Positions 7,513-15,653 of a DNA stretch of 15,653 nt are shown here, one piece after another (position 1 is the first letter of the stretch; each line of letters opens with the position of its first letter). The position numbers and the translations under genes are program-made. This stretch comes from Clostridia bacterium (GTDB taxonomy: Bacteria > Bacillota_A > Clostridia > Oscillospirales > CAG-272): contig JAGAIH010000436.1 in the NCBI GenBank assembly GCA_017626655.1, positions 1-15,653 of the forward strand. Reading direction: 5' to 3'. Below the pieces are notes generated by a model that saw only the letters and a program-made list of their open reading frames with translations, ran no database searches and had not been told where the DNA came from.

Positions 7513-8642
7513 AGCCGCACCTCCCGACCGAGACGGTCGCTCTCCACAGCCGCCTCCAGCACCCGCTGGACGTAAGCACCGTCCGCGAAGGAGGGAGAGC
7601 ATGCCACCCCATTTGCCACGGCGGAGAGGTAGCCCGCCATGCAACCGATATGCCCGCGTAGCCAGCCCTGGGGAGCCTTGACAGCGGGGAAGCCCGAGGC
7701 GGGGGAGGGATACCGCCCCACGCACTCAATGCGGGTATACCCCCGCACCCCGCCCATGGGAGCGCCCACGGCGGTGGCATCGTAGAAGTTCAGGAAATTG
7801 GGATCCATCAGGGAAAAGGACAGGGAACCGAGCTCGCCGTTCACCGTGAAGCTCAGCTCGTCGTTGGCCCCCTGGGTCAGCTTGGAGACGACCACCGTCC
7901 CCATAGCCCCGTCCCGAGTGCCGCAGATGACGTAGAAGGCCTCGTCGGCGTTGGTCTCCCACACCGAACCGTCCGCCTTCAAATGGGTGGGATAGGCGAT
8001 CTGGGACCTGCCCAGCACGAAGGAAAGCTCCCCGCACAGGTAGTGGCAGAGATCCAATACGTGAGGGCCGAGATCGTACCAGGTCCCGCCCCCCGCCTCG
8101 GCGGTCTGCTTCCACCCCACGCGGCGGTCGGGGTCGATGCAGGAATTGTGCTTGTAGGTAAATTCAAAGGACAGAATCCGCCCCAGTCTGCCCTCGTCGA
8201 TGAGCTGTCGCGACCGCATGACGGGAGCCAAAAAGCGGTTGTTGAACACCGTCCCGCAGACCGCGCCCCGCTCCTCGGCCAGCCTCGTAAGCTCCAGGGC
8301 CTCGGAGGCGGTCACGGTCAAGGGCTTCTCGCACAGCACCGACTTCCCCGAAAGGATCGCCGCCTTGGCTACCTCGTAGTGGAGGGGATTGGGGGTGCAG
8401 ATATCGATCACGTCGATCTCGGGATCGGCGATCAGCTCCTCGGGAGAGGCCGCCGCCCGGGGGATCCCATACTCGGCGGCAAAGGCCTCGGCTCTCGCCG
8501 GGGAGGAAGCGCACACCGCCACAACCTCGGCGGTAAAGCCCAGCTCGGCGGTCTTATAGAAGAAGGGCAGATTCCGCACCGACCACAAATGAGTCTTGCC
8601 CATAAAGCCGATGCCAACGAGTCCGATCCGCATTTTTTTCAT
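7506..8642 (-). CDS. Gfo/Idh/MocA family NAD(P)-dependent oxidoreductase
   Basis: A 378-residue oxidoreductase of the glucose-fructose oxidoreductase / inositol dehydrogenase family; substrates in this family are mostly sugars, cyclitols and their derivatives. The N-terminal Rossmann domain has GIGFMG at 10-15. The signature CEKPL (EKP 105-107) follows, and DLGPHVLD at 190-197 supplies the usual D and H near the active site. The C-terminal half forms the substrate-binding beta-sheet domain. I chose ATG 8642, not the further upstream 8717, because AGGAGG lies 6 nt before it and a promoter sits between the two. A GTG or ATG three codons in is not needed. It leads the overlapping coaE and transglycosylase genes. 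The true substrate is not inferable from its neighbours. Confidence 0.93.
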   Translation of the reverse strand: MKKMRIGLVGIGFMGKTHLWSVRNLPFFYKTAELGFTAEVVAVCASSPARAEAFAAEYGIPRAAASPEELIADPEIDVIDICTPNPLHYEVAKAAILSGKSVLCEKPLTVTASEALELTRLAEERGAVCGTVFNNRFLAPVMRSRQLIDEGRLGRILSFEFTYKHNSCIDPDRRVGWKQTAEAGGGTWYDLGPHVLDLCHYLCGELSFVLGRSQIAYPTHLKADGSVWETNADEAFYVICGTRDGAMGTVVVSKLTQGANDELSFTVNGELGSLSFSLMDPNFLNFYDATAVGAPMGGVRGYTRIECVGRYPSPASGFPAVKAPQGWLRGHIGCMAGYLSAVANGVACSPSFADGAYVQRVLEAAVESDRLGREVRLC

Positions 8643-8648
8643 GTCCTG

Positions 8649-8654
8649 CCTCCT
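8649..8654 (-). promoter_or_regulatory. Ribosome binding site of the oxidoreductase
   Basis: A consensus AGGAGG on the minus strand lies 6 nt before ATG 8642. It fixes that start over the in-frame ATG at 8717, which lies upstream of the promoter. Confidence 0.85.
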
Positions 8655-8675
8655 GTCTATAAAAATACATCTTAT

Positions 8676-8704
8676 ATTATATAATATTTCCCCAAAAAAT
8701 GCAA
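8676..8704 (-). promoter_or_regulatory. Sigma-A promoter for the oxidoreductase-coaE-transglycosylase genes
   Basis: On the minus strand, TTGCAT (8699-8704) and TATAAT (8676-8681) are separated by exactly 17 nt. This is a near-consensus housekeeping promoter in an AT-rich patch. The predicted 5' leader is about 25-30 nt, ending at the AGGAGG before ATG 8642. No operator is evident. Confidence 0.8.
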
Positions 8705-8766
8705 GAGGGTGAGACATAGAAAGTGGTGAATTTTTGATGAAGATTAATGGGGAAGGATCGGCTCAG

Positions 8767-9055
8767 TTTCAAATTGCAGTTTATCGAACTGTTTGACGGA
8801 ACAGATCAGTATGTTTTTGGGTGACCCTCATCCACCGCTATCGCGGTCCCCTTCCCCCAAGGGGAAGGTCAATGCGTCAGCCGTTTCCTTGGCTGATACC
8901 CAAAAACATACTGATACCAATAGCTTATCCTGGCTAACGAAAAGCACGAGCCGAATACCTTCCCCTCGGGGGAAGGGGGACCGCGTAGCGGTGGATGAGG
9001 GTCACCCTACCTAATTCCACTCTGTTCCGTCAGACCGATAAACCCAAATTTGAAA
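8767..9055. mobile_element. MITE-like nested inverted-repeat element
   Basis: A non-coding element of about 289 bp whose halves are inverted copies of each other in blocks. From outside in: TTTCAAATT (8767-8775) pairs with 9047-9055; TTTATCG (8780-8786) with 9036-9042; TGACGGAACAGA (8794-8805) with 9021-9032; and a 50-nt arm (8819-8868) with 8958-9007, differing by about one indel pair and one substitution. The long arm opens with GGGTGACCCTCATCCACCGC and closes with its own short hairpin, CCTTCCCC with GGGGAAGG. No ORF here looks real and no transposase is present. The flanks 8705-8766 and 9056-9181 hold nothing I can name. A non-autonomous element or structured intergenic repeat is the best reading; no target duplication was found. 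Confidence 0.65.
8805..8915. repeat. Internal 18-bp perfect inverted repeat
   Basis: ATCAGTATGTTTTTGGGT at 8805-8822 is perfectly complementary to 8898-8915. Between them sit the left 50-nt arm and a small TCAGCC/GGCTGA hairpin (8877-8896 region). Because 8819-8822 belong both to this repeat and to the long terminal arm, the two pairings compete: either the left half folds on itself or it pairs with the right half. Confidence 0.65.
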
Positions 9056-9181
9056 TCCCGACCGAATCTACCATGATCCGTGCGAATCTAACAAAACTGC
9101 GCAAACTTCTCCCTATTCCTCCTATGAAATATAGCAAACTGCCGAAAATGCGAAAAGGGGATAAAAAATCTCCGAAAAAGG

Positions 9182-9211
9182 TTGCCTTTTCTTATGGGTT
9201 TGTGGTATAAT
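9182..9211 (+). promoter_or_regulatory. Extended -10 sigma-A promoter for the RDD gene
   Basis: TTGCCT (9182-9187) and TATAAT (9206-9211) are 18 nt apart. TG at 9203-9204 gives the extended -10 form TGGTATAAT. Predicted transcription starts near 9218, leaving a leader of about 47 nt before ATG 9265. The upstream ATG at 9217 would sit at or before the transcript start, so it is not used. Confidence 0.8.
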
Positions 9212-9249
9212 AAATTATGTGTGGGATTCTGCCCATTTTTAGTGAAGTC

Positions 9250-9255
9250 AGGAGG
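9250..9255 (+). promoter_or_regulatory. Ribosome binding site of the RDD gene
   Basis: Consensus AGGAGG lies 9 nt before ATG 9265. It supports that start over the in-frame ATG at 9217. Confidence 0.8.
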
Positions 9256-9264
9256 AAAACGCCC

Positions 9265-10023
9265 ATGTTGGATACCCAAAGAGCCGGTATGTGGAAACGG
9301 CTGTCCGCCGCTCTGTTCGACACCATCATTCTCTTTACCGTCATCGTGGGCATGGCTCTGCTCCTGTCCTCCGTGTTGGACTACGATCGGCACATCCAGC
9401 GTATGGATGACCTGGAGGCGCAGTACGCCGAGAAGTACGGCATCGACTTCGACATCACCGCCGAGGAGCTGAAGGCCCTCTCGGAGGAGGAGCGGAAGGT
9501 CTATGAGGAGGCCGACAAGGCCTACTCCGAGGATCCCGACGTCATCTATACCTACAACATGATGCTCAGCATGGCCATGGTCATCATCACCTTCGCTATC
9601 CTGTTGGGCTACCTCATTCTGGAATTCCTCATCCCCCTGCTGTTGAAGAACGGCCAGACCCTGGGCAAGAAGCTCTTCGGCATCGGGGTCATGCGGGTGG
9701 ACAGCGTTCGCCTGCCCGCCATCCTGCTCTTCGCGCGGACCGTACTGGGGAAGTTCACCATCGGCACCATGATCCCGGTTTACATCATCATCATGATTAT
9801 CTTCGGCCGCCTGGGGCTGATCGGTACCGTGATCATCGGCGCTCTGTTTTTGGTCCAGGCCATCCTCTTCTTCGGCACCCGGGACCATACCCCCATCCAC
9901 GATAAGCTGGCGGGCACCGTCACCGTGGACCTCGCCTCTCAGATGATCTTCGATTCCCCCGAGGCTCTCCTGGAGTACAAGAAGCGCCTCCACGCCGAGT
10001 CCACGGAGCATCGGGAGCGGTGA
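9265..10023 (+). CDS. RDD family membrane protein
   Basis: A 252-residue polytopic membrane protein of the RDD family; some members affect ion tolerance, but most have no known function. The family's N-terminal R and D residues are seen as R12 and D19 in KRLSAALFD. Membrane segments lie at about 19-39, 98-125, 150-183 and 184-204. The conserved NGQTLGKKLFGI (129-140) and the HTPIHDKLAGT motif (208-218) are typical. An unusually long acidic, charged stretch (about 40-96) separates the first two membrane segments. The C-terminus is hydrophilic. The start is chosen from the AGGAGG at 9250. The importer ATPase begins 82 nt downstream on the same strand with no clear promoter of its own, so readthrough is possible, but a functional link is unproven. 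Confidence 0.9.
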   Translation: MLDTQRAGMWKRLSAALFDTIILFTVIVGMALLLSSVLDYDRHIQRMDDLEAQYAEKYGIDFDITAEELKALSEEERKVYEEADKAYSEDPDVIYTYNMMLSMAMVIITFAILLGYLILEFLIPLLLKNGQTLGKKLFGIGVMRVDSVRLPAILLFARTVLGKFTIGTMIPVYIIIMIIFGRLGLIGTVIIGALFLVQAILFFGTRDHTPIHDKLAGTVTVDLASQMIFDSPEALLEYKKRLHAESTEHRER

Positions 10024-10057
10024 TCCCCCACCCCCAAGCGCGGGAAGTATCCATTCG

Positions 10058-10074
10058 TTTCAAATTTTTTGAAA
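10058..10074. promoter_or_regulatory. AT-rich 17-nt palindrome before the importer genes
   Basis: TTTCAAA, a TTT spacer and TTTGAAA form a perfect inverted repeat 32 nt before the ATPase start codon. It could be a repressor or activator site for the importer, or a weak hairpin. No -10/-35 pair is clear beside it, so this is a candidate only. Confidence 0.3.
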
Positions 10075-10105
10075 ATAAAGAACATTCAGGAAGGATGATT
10101 CGCAC

Positions 10106-11209
<1,104 letters not shown>

Positions 11210-11210
11210 T

Positions 11211-12137
11211 ATGGTAGAAAGCAAGCATAAATGGAAAGCGTGGCTGTATCTCGCTCCCGCCATCGTACTGCTTCTCATCTTTACGGTATGGCCCATCTTC
11301 AATACCCTGCGGATGGCCTTCTGGGACGACTACAGCATCATGAAGGACCTGGGCGGCGACCTGGAGTTCAAGTTCGGTATCAAGAACTTCGTCAAGGTCA
11401 TCGACTACCAGGGCTTTAAGGACTGCCTCAAGAATACCCTGCTCCTGACCGTTCTGACGGTGCCGATCTCCACCATCCTGGCGCTGCTCATCGCCGTGTG
11501 CCTGAACTCCATCAAGCCTTTGCAGAGACTGCTCCAGACCATCTTCTTCCTCCCCTACGTCACCAACTCCATCGCCATCGGCATGGTCTTCGAGGCTATG
11601 TTCAACATCGTGGGCTTCGGGACCAATAACCCCTCCTTCGGTATCATCAACAACGTCCTGGGCCTCTTCGGGGTGGACCCCATCAACTGGATCAACGCGG
11701 GCTCGTCCTACTGGGCCAACATCGCGGTGCTGGTGGTCTACATCGTCTGGAACGCCCTACCCTTCAAGATTCTGATCCTTCTGGGCGGCCTCCAGGGCAT
11801 CAACAAGCAGTACTACGACGCCGCCAAGGTGGACAGCACCCCCCGTGTCCGCGTGTTCACCAAGATCACGGTGCCGCTGCTCTCCCCCATGCTGGCCTAC
11901 GTGGTCATCACCGGCTTCATCGGCGGCTTCAAGGAGTATTCCTCCATCGTCGGTATCTTCGGTGAGGATATGCAGGCCGTTGGCGGTGAGTCCCTCAACA
12001 CCATGGTCGGTTACATCTACGACGCACTGGGCAACCGCGAAGGCCGCGCCTCCGCCGCCGCCCTCATCCTCTTCGCCATCATATTCGTGGTCACCATGAT
12101 CAACCTGTATGTGAGCAAGAAGAAGACCCACTACTGA
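11211..12137 (+). CDS. ABC sugar-type permease 1 (MalF/UgpA-like)
   Basis: A 308-residue inner-membrane permease of the binding-protein-dependent (MetI-like) superfamily, forming half of the transport channel. Six membrane segments are apparent: the first at about 12-32, the last ending near residue 300. The cytoplasmic coupling loop that docks on the ATPase is seen as YYDAAKVDSTPRVRVF with ITVPLLSPM; the usual glycine after the aspartate is serine here. The start ATG is 1 nt after the ATPase stop, with GAGGTGA overlapping the end of that gene as its ribosome binding site, so translation is coupled. Substrate cannot be assigned. Confidence 0.94.
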   Translation: MVESKHKWKAWLYLAPAIVLLLIFTVWPIFNTLRMAFWDDYSIMKDLGGDLEFKFGIKNFVKVIDYQGFKDCLKNTLLLTVLTVPISTILALLIAVCLNSIKPLQRLLQTIFFLPYVTNSIAIGMVFEAMFNIVGFGTNNPSFGIINNVLGLFGVDPINWINAGSSYWANIAVLVVYIVWNALPFKILILLGGLQGINKQYYDAAKVDSTPRVRVFTKITVPLLSPMLAYVVITGFIGGFKEYSSIVGIFGEDMQAVGGESLNTMVGYIYDALGNREGRASAAALILFAIIFVVTMINLYVSKKKTHY

Positions 12138-12153
12138 TGAAAGGAGACCGACT

Positions 12154-13041
12154 ATGACGAATCAAGCAACGCTCAGCGAAAAGAATCTGCAAAAGGTCTC
12201 CACCAAGCAGAAGGGAACCAAGATCGTAGTCCAGGTCCTGCTCTACGCCTTCCTGATCACCATGGCCATCATCGTGATCTTCCCCTTCTACTGGATGATC
12301 ATCTCCTCTCTGAAGTCCACCGTGGAGTACCGTCTCCCCGTGCCCACCCTGTTCCCCAAGGAGATCATGTGGGGCAACTACGTGGAGGCATTCTCAGCCG
12401 CCAATCTGGGCAGACTGTTCCTCAACACCGTCTTCGTGGGTGTCGTCTCCACCATCCTCTCCCTGGTCATCACGGTCCTCTCGGCCTTCGCCTTTGCCCG
12501 CCTGGAGTTCAAGGGCAAGAACGCCATCTTCGGCGCTCTGCTGGCTACCATGATGATCCCCGGTGAGCTTTTCACCATCACCAACTACGTCACGGTCACC
12601 AAGTTCGGCTGGATCGACAGCTTCACGGTCCTGATCGTGCCCTTCCTGGTCAGCGTGTTCTACATCTACCTGCTCCGCCAGAACTTCATGCAGATCCCCA
12701 ACGAGCTGTATCTGGCTGCCAAGGTGGACGGCACGGGGGACTTCAAGTACCTGTGCAAGGTCATGATCCCCCTGTCCCTGCCCACCCTCATCTCCATCAC
12801 CATCCTGAAGATGATGGGCGCGTGGAACTCCTACGTCTGGCCCCGCCTGGTCACCACCTCCGAGGATATGCGCCTCATCACCAACGGTCTGCGCGACGCC
12901 TTTACCGATATGTCGGGACAGGCCAACATCCCCGTCCAGATGGCCGCCGTCGCGGTGGTCTCCTTCCCCCTGTTCCTGGTCTTCATCTTCCTTCGTAAGT
13001 ACATCATGAAGGGCGTGTCCAGAAGCGGTATCAAGGGATAA
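12154..13041 (+). CDS. ABC sugar-type permease 2 (MalG/UgpE-like)
   Basis: A 295-residue MetI-like permease, the partner of permease 1. A cytoplasmic N-terminus of about 25 residues leads into a first membrane segment at about 27-50; five more follow. The coupling loop reads LYLAAKVDGTGDFKYL followed by MIPLSLPTL, close to the family consensus with the glycine intact. The C-terminal KGVSRSGIKG tail, with the common G-x-x-x-G-x-x-KG pattern, is characteristic of MalG-like subunits. The start is 16 nt after permease 1, with AAAGGAG 7 nt before the ATG. An 84-nt gap, with no clear promoter or terminator, separates it from the binding protein. Confidence 0.94.
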   Translation: MTNQATLSEKNLQKVSTKQKGTKIVVQVLLYAFLITMAIIVIFPFYWMIISSLKSTVEYRLPVPTLFPKEIMWGNYVEAFSAANLGRLFLNTVFVGVVSTILSLVITVLSAFAFARLEFKGKNAIFGALLATMMIPGELFTITNYVTVTKFGWIDSFTVLIVPFLVSVFYIYLLRQNFMQIPNELYLAAKVDGTGDFKYLCKVMIPLSLPTLISITILKMMGAWNSYVWPRLVTTSEDMRLITNGLRDAFTDMSGQANIPVQMAAVAVVSFPLFLVFIFLRKYIMKGVSRSGIKG

Positions 13042-13125
13042 TTCCTTTTCTCTCGGTTTCACGGGTCTCGGGTACCCCCGCGATCCCTAAACAAGTCAAA
13101 TAAAAATTGAAAGGATAAAACAAAC

Positions 13126-14592
13126 ATGAAGAAGATTCTCTCCATTCTGCTGGCTCTGGCTATGATGCTGTCCATGCTGGCTCTGGTCGCTTGCGACGAG
13201 GGCGGCAATCAGGGCAACGAGGGTAACAACAACAACGGAACCGACGGCAAGCCCGCCGGTATGGCCAGCTTCGACGTCCCCGAGGTGGGCTACGACGGCA
13301 GCGCCGTCACCGTGGTGTTCTACCACTCCATGGGCGCCAAGCTCCAGGGCGTGCTGAACACCTACATCCCCGAGTTCAACAAGCTCTACCCCAACATCAC
13401 CATCGAGCATTCCTCCATGGGTGACTACGACGGCGTCCGCGATCAGATCAAGACCCAGCTGACCGCAGGCGAGCAGCCCAACATCGCCTACTGCTACCCC
13501 GACCACGTGGCTCTGTACAACGTGGCTAAGAAGGTCATCCCCCTGGATAACCTCATCGCCTCCACCATCGAGGTCACCGACGCCGAGGGCAACAAGACCG
13601 TCCTGGGTCTGACCGACGAGCAGAAGGCCGACTTCATCGAGGGCTACTACAAGGAGGGTGCCGCGTTCGATACCCTGGGCACCATGTACACCCTCCCCAT
13701 GTCCAAGTCCACCGAGGCTCTGTACTACAACAAGACCTTCTTTGAGGAGAACGGTCTGAAGGTCCCCACCACCTGGGAGGAGATGGAACAGGTCAGCGCC
13801 GCCATCAAGGCCATCGACCCCGACTGCGTGCCTCTCGGCTACGACTCCGAGGCCAACTGGTTCATCACCATGTGCGAGCAGTACAAGTCCCCCTACACCA
13901 GCCTGGAGGAGGGCAACCACTTCCAGTTCGATAACGAGACCAACCGCGGCTTCGTGAAGATGTTCCGCGAGTGGCACCAGAAGGGCTACGTCACCACCGA
14001 GGCCATCTACGGCTCCTACACCTCCGGTCTGTTCACCGCTACCGAGGGCCAGCGCTGCTACATGGTCATCGGCTCCACCGGTGGCGCATCCTACCAGACC
14101 CCTCCCACCGTGGACGGTCAGCCCATGTTCGAGACCGGCATGGCTACTCCTCCCCAGGTGGATCCCAACGCTCCCAAGGTCATCTCCCAGGGTCCCTCTC
14201 TCTGCATCTTCGACAGCGAGAATCCCCAGGAGGTCGTGGCTTCCTGGCTGTTCATGAAGTTCCTGACCACCAACGTCAATTTCCAGGCCGAGTTCTCCAT
14301 GAAGTCGGGCTACGCTCCCGTTATCAAGTCTGTCCAGGAGAACGCCGTCTACCAGGGTTGGCTGGATAAGGCTAGCGGCTTCAACAACCTGACCGCTCTG
14401 TCGGTCAAGCTGGCTCTGTCCCAGAGCGACGCTTACTTCGTGTCCCCCGCCTTCAACGGTTCCTCCGTTGCCCGTGACCAGGTCGGTATCCTCATGCAGG
14501 ACGCTCTGGTCAGCACCGACTCCAACGTGGATGCCGTTCTGGAGAGACTCTTCGGGAAGGCCATCGACGAGTGCGAGTACGCCGTTGACTGA
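13126..14592 (+). CDS. Extracellular solute-binding lipoprotein, family 1
   Basis: The substrate-capturing subunit of the importer, anchored to the outer face of the membrane. A lipoprotein signal runs to the lipobox LVAC with C23. A Gly/Asn-rich linker (about 25-45) tethers the domain. The body (488 residues in all) has the family 1 (UgpB/MalE-like) fold pattern, beginning VTVVFYHSMG; the FYHSM word resembles FWHSM at the same place in UgpB-type glycerol-3-phosphate binding proteins. That similarity is suggestive only. Further typical parts include FNKLYPNITIE, LPMSKSTEALYYNKTFFEENGLKVP, split over about 190-215, and a C-terminal helical region. AAAGGA lies 10 nt before the ATG. The binding protein stands last in the importer order, after the permeases, rather than first as is common. 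Confidence 0.94.
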   Translation: MKKILSILLALAMMLSMLALVACDEGGNQGNEGNNNNGTDGKPAGMASFDVPEVGYDGSAVTVVFYHSMGAKLQGVLNTYIPEFNKLYPNITIEHSSMGDYDGVRDQIKTQLTAGEQPNIAYCYPDHVALYNVAKKVIPLDNLIASTIEVTDAEGNKTVLGLTDEQKADFIEGYYKEGAAFDTLGTMYTLPMSKSTEALYYNKTFFEENGLKVPTTWEEMEQVSAAIKAIDPDCVPLGYDSEANWFITMCEQYKSPYTSLEEGNHFQFDNETNRGFVKMFREWHQKGYVTTEAIYGSYTSGLFTATEGQRCYMVIGSTGGASYQTPPTVDGQPMFETGMATPPQVDPNAPKVISQGPSLCIFDSENPQEVVASWLFMKFLTTNVNFQAEFSMKSGYAPVIKSVQENAVYQGWLDKASGFNNLTALSVKLALSQSDAYFVSPAFNGSSVARDQVGILMQDALVSTDSNVDAVLERLFGKAIDECEYAVD

Positions 14593-14625
14593 TCTGCCCT
14601 ACGCAACAGATAGGAAACATCGCTT

Positions 14626-15653
14626 ATGAAGAATTTCACTAAGCTTTTGGTTCTGCTCCTCGCTCTTTCCATGCTCGCAGGCTGCTTTGTAGCCTGCGAC
14701 AGCGGGAAGCCTAACGAGGATACCACCGCCGCGGATACCTCCTCTGAGGCCATCACCGGCGAGGGCGGCACGCTGGGCGAGGAGGAGCTTGAGTTCGTGG
14801 ATTACGCCTCCACCGTCAAGTTCGACCCCGACTCGGGCCGCGCCTACGCCAACGTCACCGTCCGCACCTTCGTGGACGGCGATACCACCCACTTCAACAT
14901 CGAGCACCCCACCTTTGACGGCGGCATCCTGAAGGCCCGCTACCTGGGTATCAACACCCCCGAGTCCACGGGCCAGATCGAGCCCTGGGGCAAGAAGGCC
15001 TCCACCTACACCAAGGAGACCCTCTCCAAGGCTACCTCCATCATCGTGGAGTCCGACAGCGCCTCCTGGAACCCCGATTCCACGGGCGAGCGCTTCCTGG
15101 TCTGGGTCTGGTACAAGACCGCCGACATGGAGGACTACCGCTGCCTGAACCTGGAGATCCTCCAGCAGGGTCTGGCCGTCTCCTCCAAGTCCTCGGACAC
15201 CGTCTACGCCGACGTCTGCGTCACCATCCTGAACCAGGCCGTGAAGCATAAGCTCCACGTCCACTCCAAGGAGAAGGACCCCGACTTCTACTACGGCGCG
15301 GCTATGCCCATGACCCTCAAGGAGCTCAAGACCAACATCGAGAGCTACAAGGGCAAGGACGTCAGCTTCGAGGGTATCGTGGTCCGTAACTCCAACCAGA
15401 CCGCCTACATCGAGGAATACGACGAGGAGACCGGCCTGTACTTCGGTATCCAGGTCTACTACGGCTTCAATCTCGGCTTCTTCGGCGAGGAAATTCTCAC
15501 CGTGGGCAACCGCGTGCTGGTAGTCGGCTCGGTCCAGTACTACGAGACCGGCGGCACCTACCAGATCGCCGACATCAAGTACCACGCCATGCGTCCCGAC
15601 GATCCCGAGAACATCCAGAAGATCAGCGACGGCCACGAGGCCGCTTACGCCGA
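14626..15653 (+). CDS. Nuclease-like (SNase/thermonuclease) lipoprotein with OB-fold, partial
   Basis: An open frame of 342 codons running off the window end without a stop. The signal peptide ends in two overlapping lipobox candidates, LAGC (C20) and FVAC (C24), so it should be a surface lipoprotein. Residues about 73-215 match the staphylococcal nuclease fold. Aligning with S. aureus nuclease, D86 matches D21, R105 matches R35, E113 matches E43 and R156 matches R87, while the calcium ligand D40 is N110 (GINTPES). Residues about 225-325 look like a second beta-barrel (OB-fold): KGKDVSFEGIVV, then NRVLVVGSVQYYE and TYQIADI. It starts 33 nt after the binding protein on the same strand, with AGGA about 10 nt upstream, so it is probably co-transcribed. 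Nuclease activity is not assured given D40N. Confidence 0.85.
   Translation, partial: MKNFTKLLVLLLALSMLAGCFVACDSGKPNEDTTAADTSSEAITGEGGTLGEEELEFVDYASTVKFDPDSGRAYANVTVRTFVDGDTTHFNIEHPTFDGGILKARYLGINTPESTGQIEPWGKKASTYTKETLSKATSIIVESDSASWNPDSTGERFLVWVWYKTADMEDYRCLNLEILQQGLAVSSKSSDTVYADVCVTILNQAVKHKLHVHSKEKDPDFYYGAAMPMTLKELKTNIESYKGKDVSFEGIVVRNSNQTAYIEEYDEETGLYFGIQVYYGFNLGFFGEEILTVGNRVLVVGSVQYYETGGTYQIADIKYHAMRPDDPENIQKISDGHEAAYA

Noticed and set aside
7513..7725. N-terminal extension of CoaE to 7725
   Set aside because: It lies within the oxidoreductase gene, is Arg/Gly-rich and not CoaE-like; ATG 7512 has a strong ribosome binding site and begins at the P-loop.
8767..9055. CRISPR array or riboswitch
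   Set aside because: There are no regularly spaced direct repeats, and the layout is one large inverted repeat rather than a known riboswitch fold.
8793..9210. Short plus-strand reading frames of about 71-73 codons in the middle intergenic region
   Set aside because: They run through the inverted repeats or low-complexity flank, have no good ribosome binding site and no recognisable protein signature.
13060..13090. GGGTACCC region as an intrinsic terminator before the binding protein
   Set aside because: Only weak, short stems can be drawn and no T-tract follows, so I see no reason to split the importer operon here.

Overview
The window looks like chromosomal DNA from a GC-rich gut-type Clostridia (Oscillospiraceae-like Firmicute). 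This is inferred from AGGAGG-type Shine-Dalgarno sites, sigma-A promoters, Firmicute-style proteins and hairpin-rich intergenic repeats. There is no rRNA or other taxonomic marker, so the assignment is tentative. I see no tRNA, rRNA, CRISPR array, transposase or phage gene.

Left part (1-8704), all genes on the minus strand, in transcription order. A sigma-A promoter (8676-8704) drives a Gfo/Idh/MocA oxidoreductase, dephospho-CoA kinase (coaE) and a membrane-anchored lytic transglycosylase; all three overlap end to start. An M18 aminopeptidase follows after 85 nt. Next comes a heptamer-repeat hairpin, then peptide chain release factor 1 (prfA), Sua5-type threonylcarbamoyl-AMP synthase (joined to prfA by an ATGA overlap) and a type IIA topoisomerase A subunit (ParC/GyrA-like). 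An intrinsic terminator (258-291) closes this block, and beyond it lies a dense cluster of palindromes (17-220). These are housekeeping functions: translation termination, tRNA t6A modification, DNA topology, CoA synthesis, peptidoglycan turnover and peptide turnover.

Middle (8705-9181): a gene-free divergent region holding a MITE-like element of about 289 bp (8767-9055). It has nested inverted repeats, including two 50-nt arms. A 16-nt word at its edge recurs, inverted, in the repeat cluster at the far left of the window.

Right part (9182-15653), plus strand. An extended -10 promoter precedes an RDD-family membrane protein. It is followed by a complete CUT1-type ABC importer in the order ATPase, permease, permease, solute-binding lipoprotein. 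Thirty-three nt after the binding protein starts a lipoprotein with a staphylococcal-nuclease-like domain and a probable OB-fold; it runs off the window end. The importer resembles sugar and glycerol-phosphate (Ugp/Msm-type) systems, but its substrate cannot be read from sequence. The link between a surface nuclease-like lipoprotein and this importer is the most interesting gene-level hypothesis here; the nested intergenic repeats are the most interesting non-coding signal.
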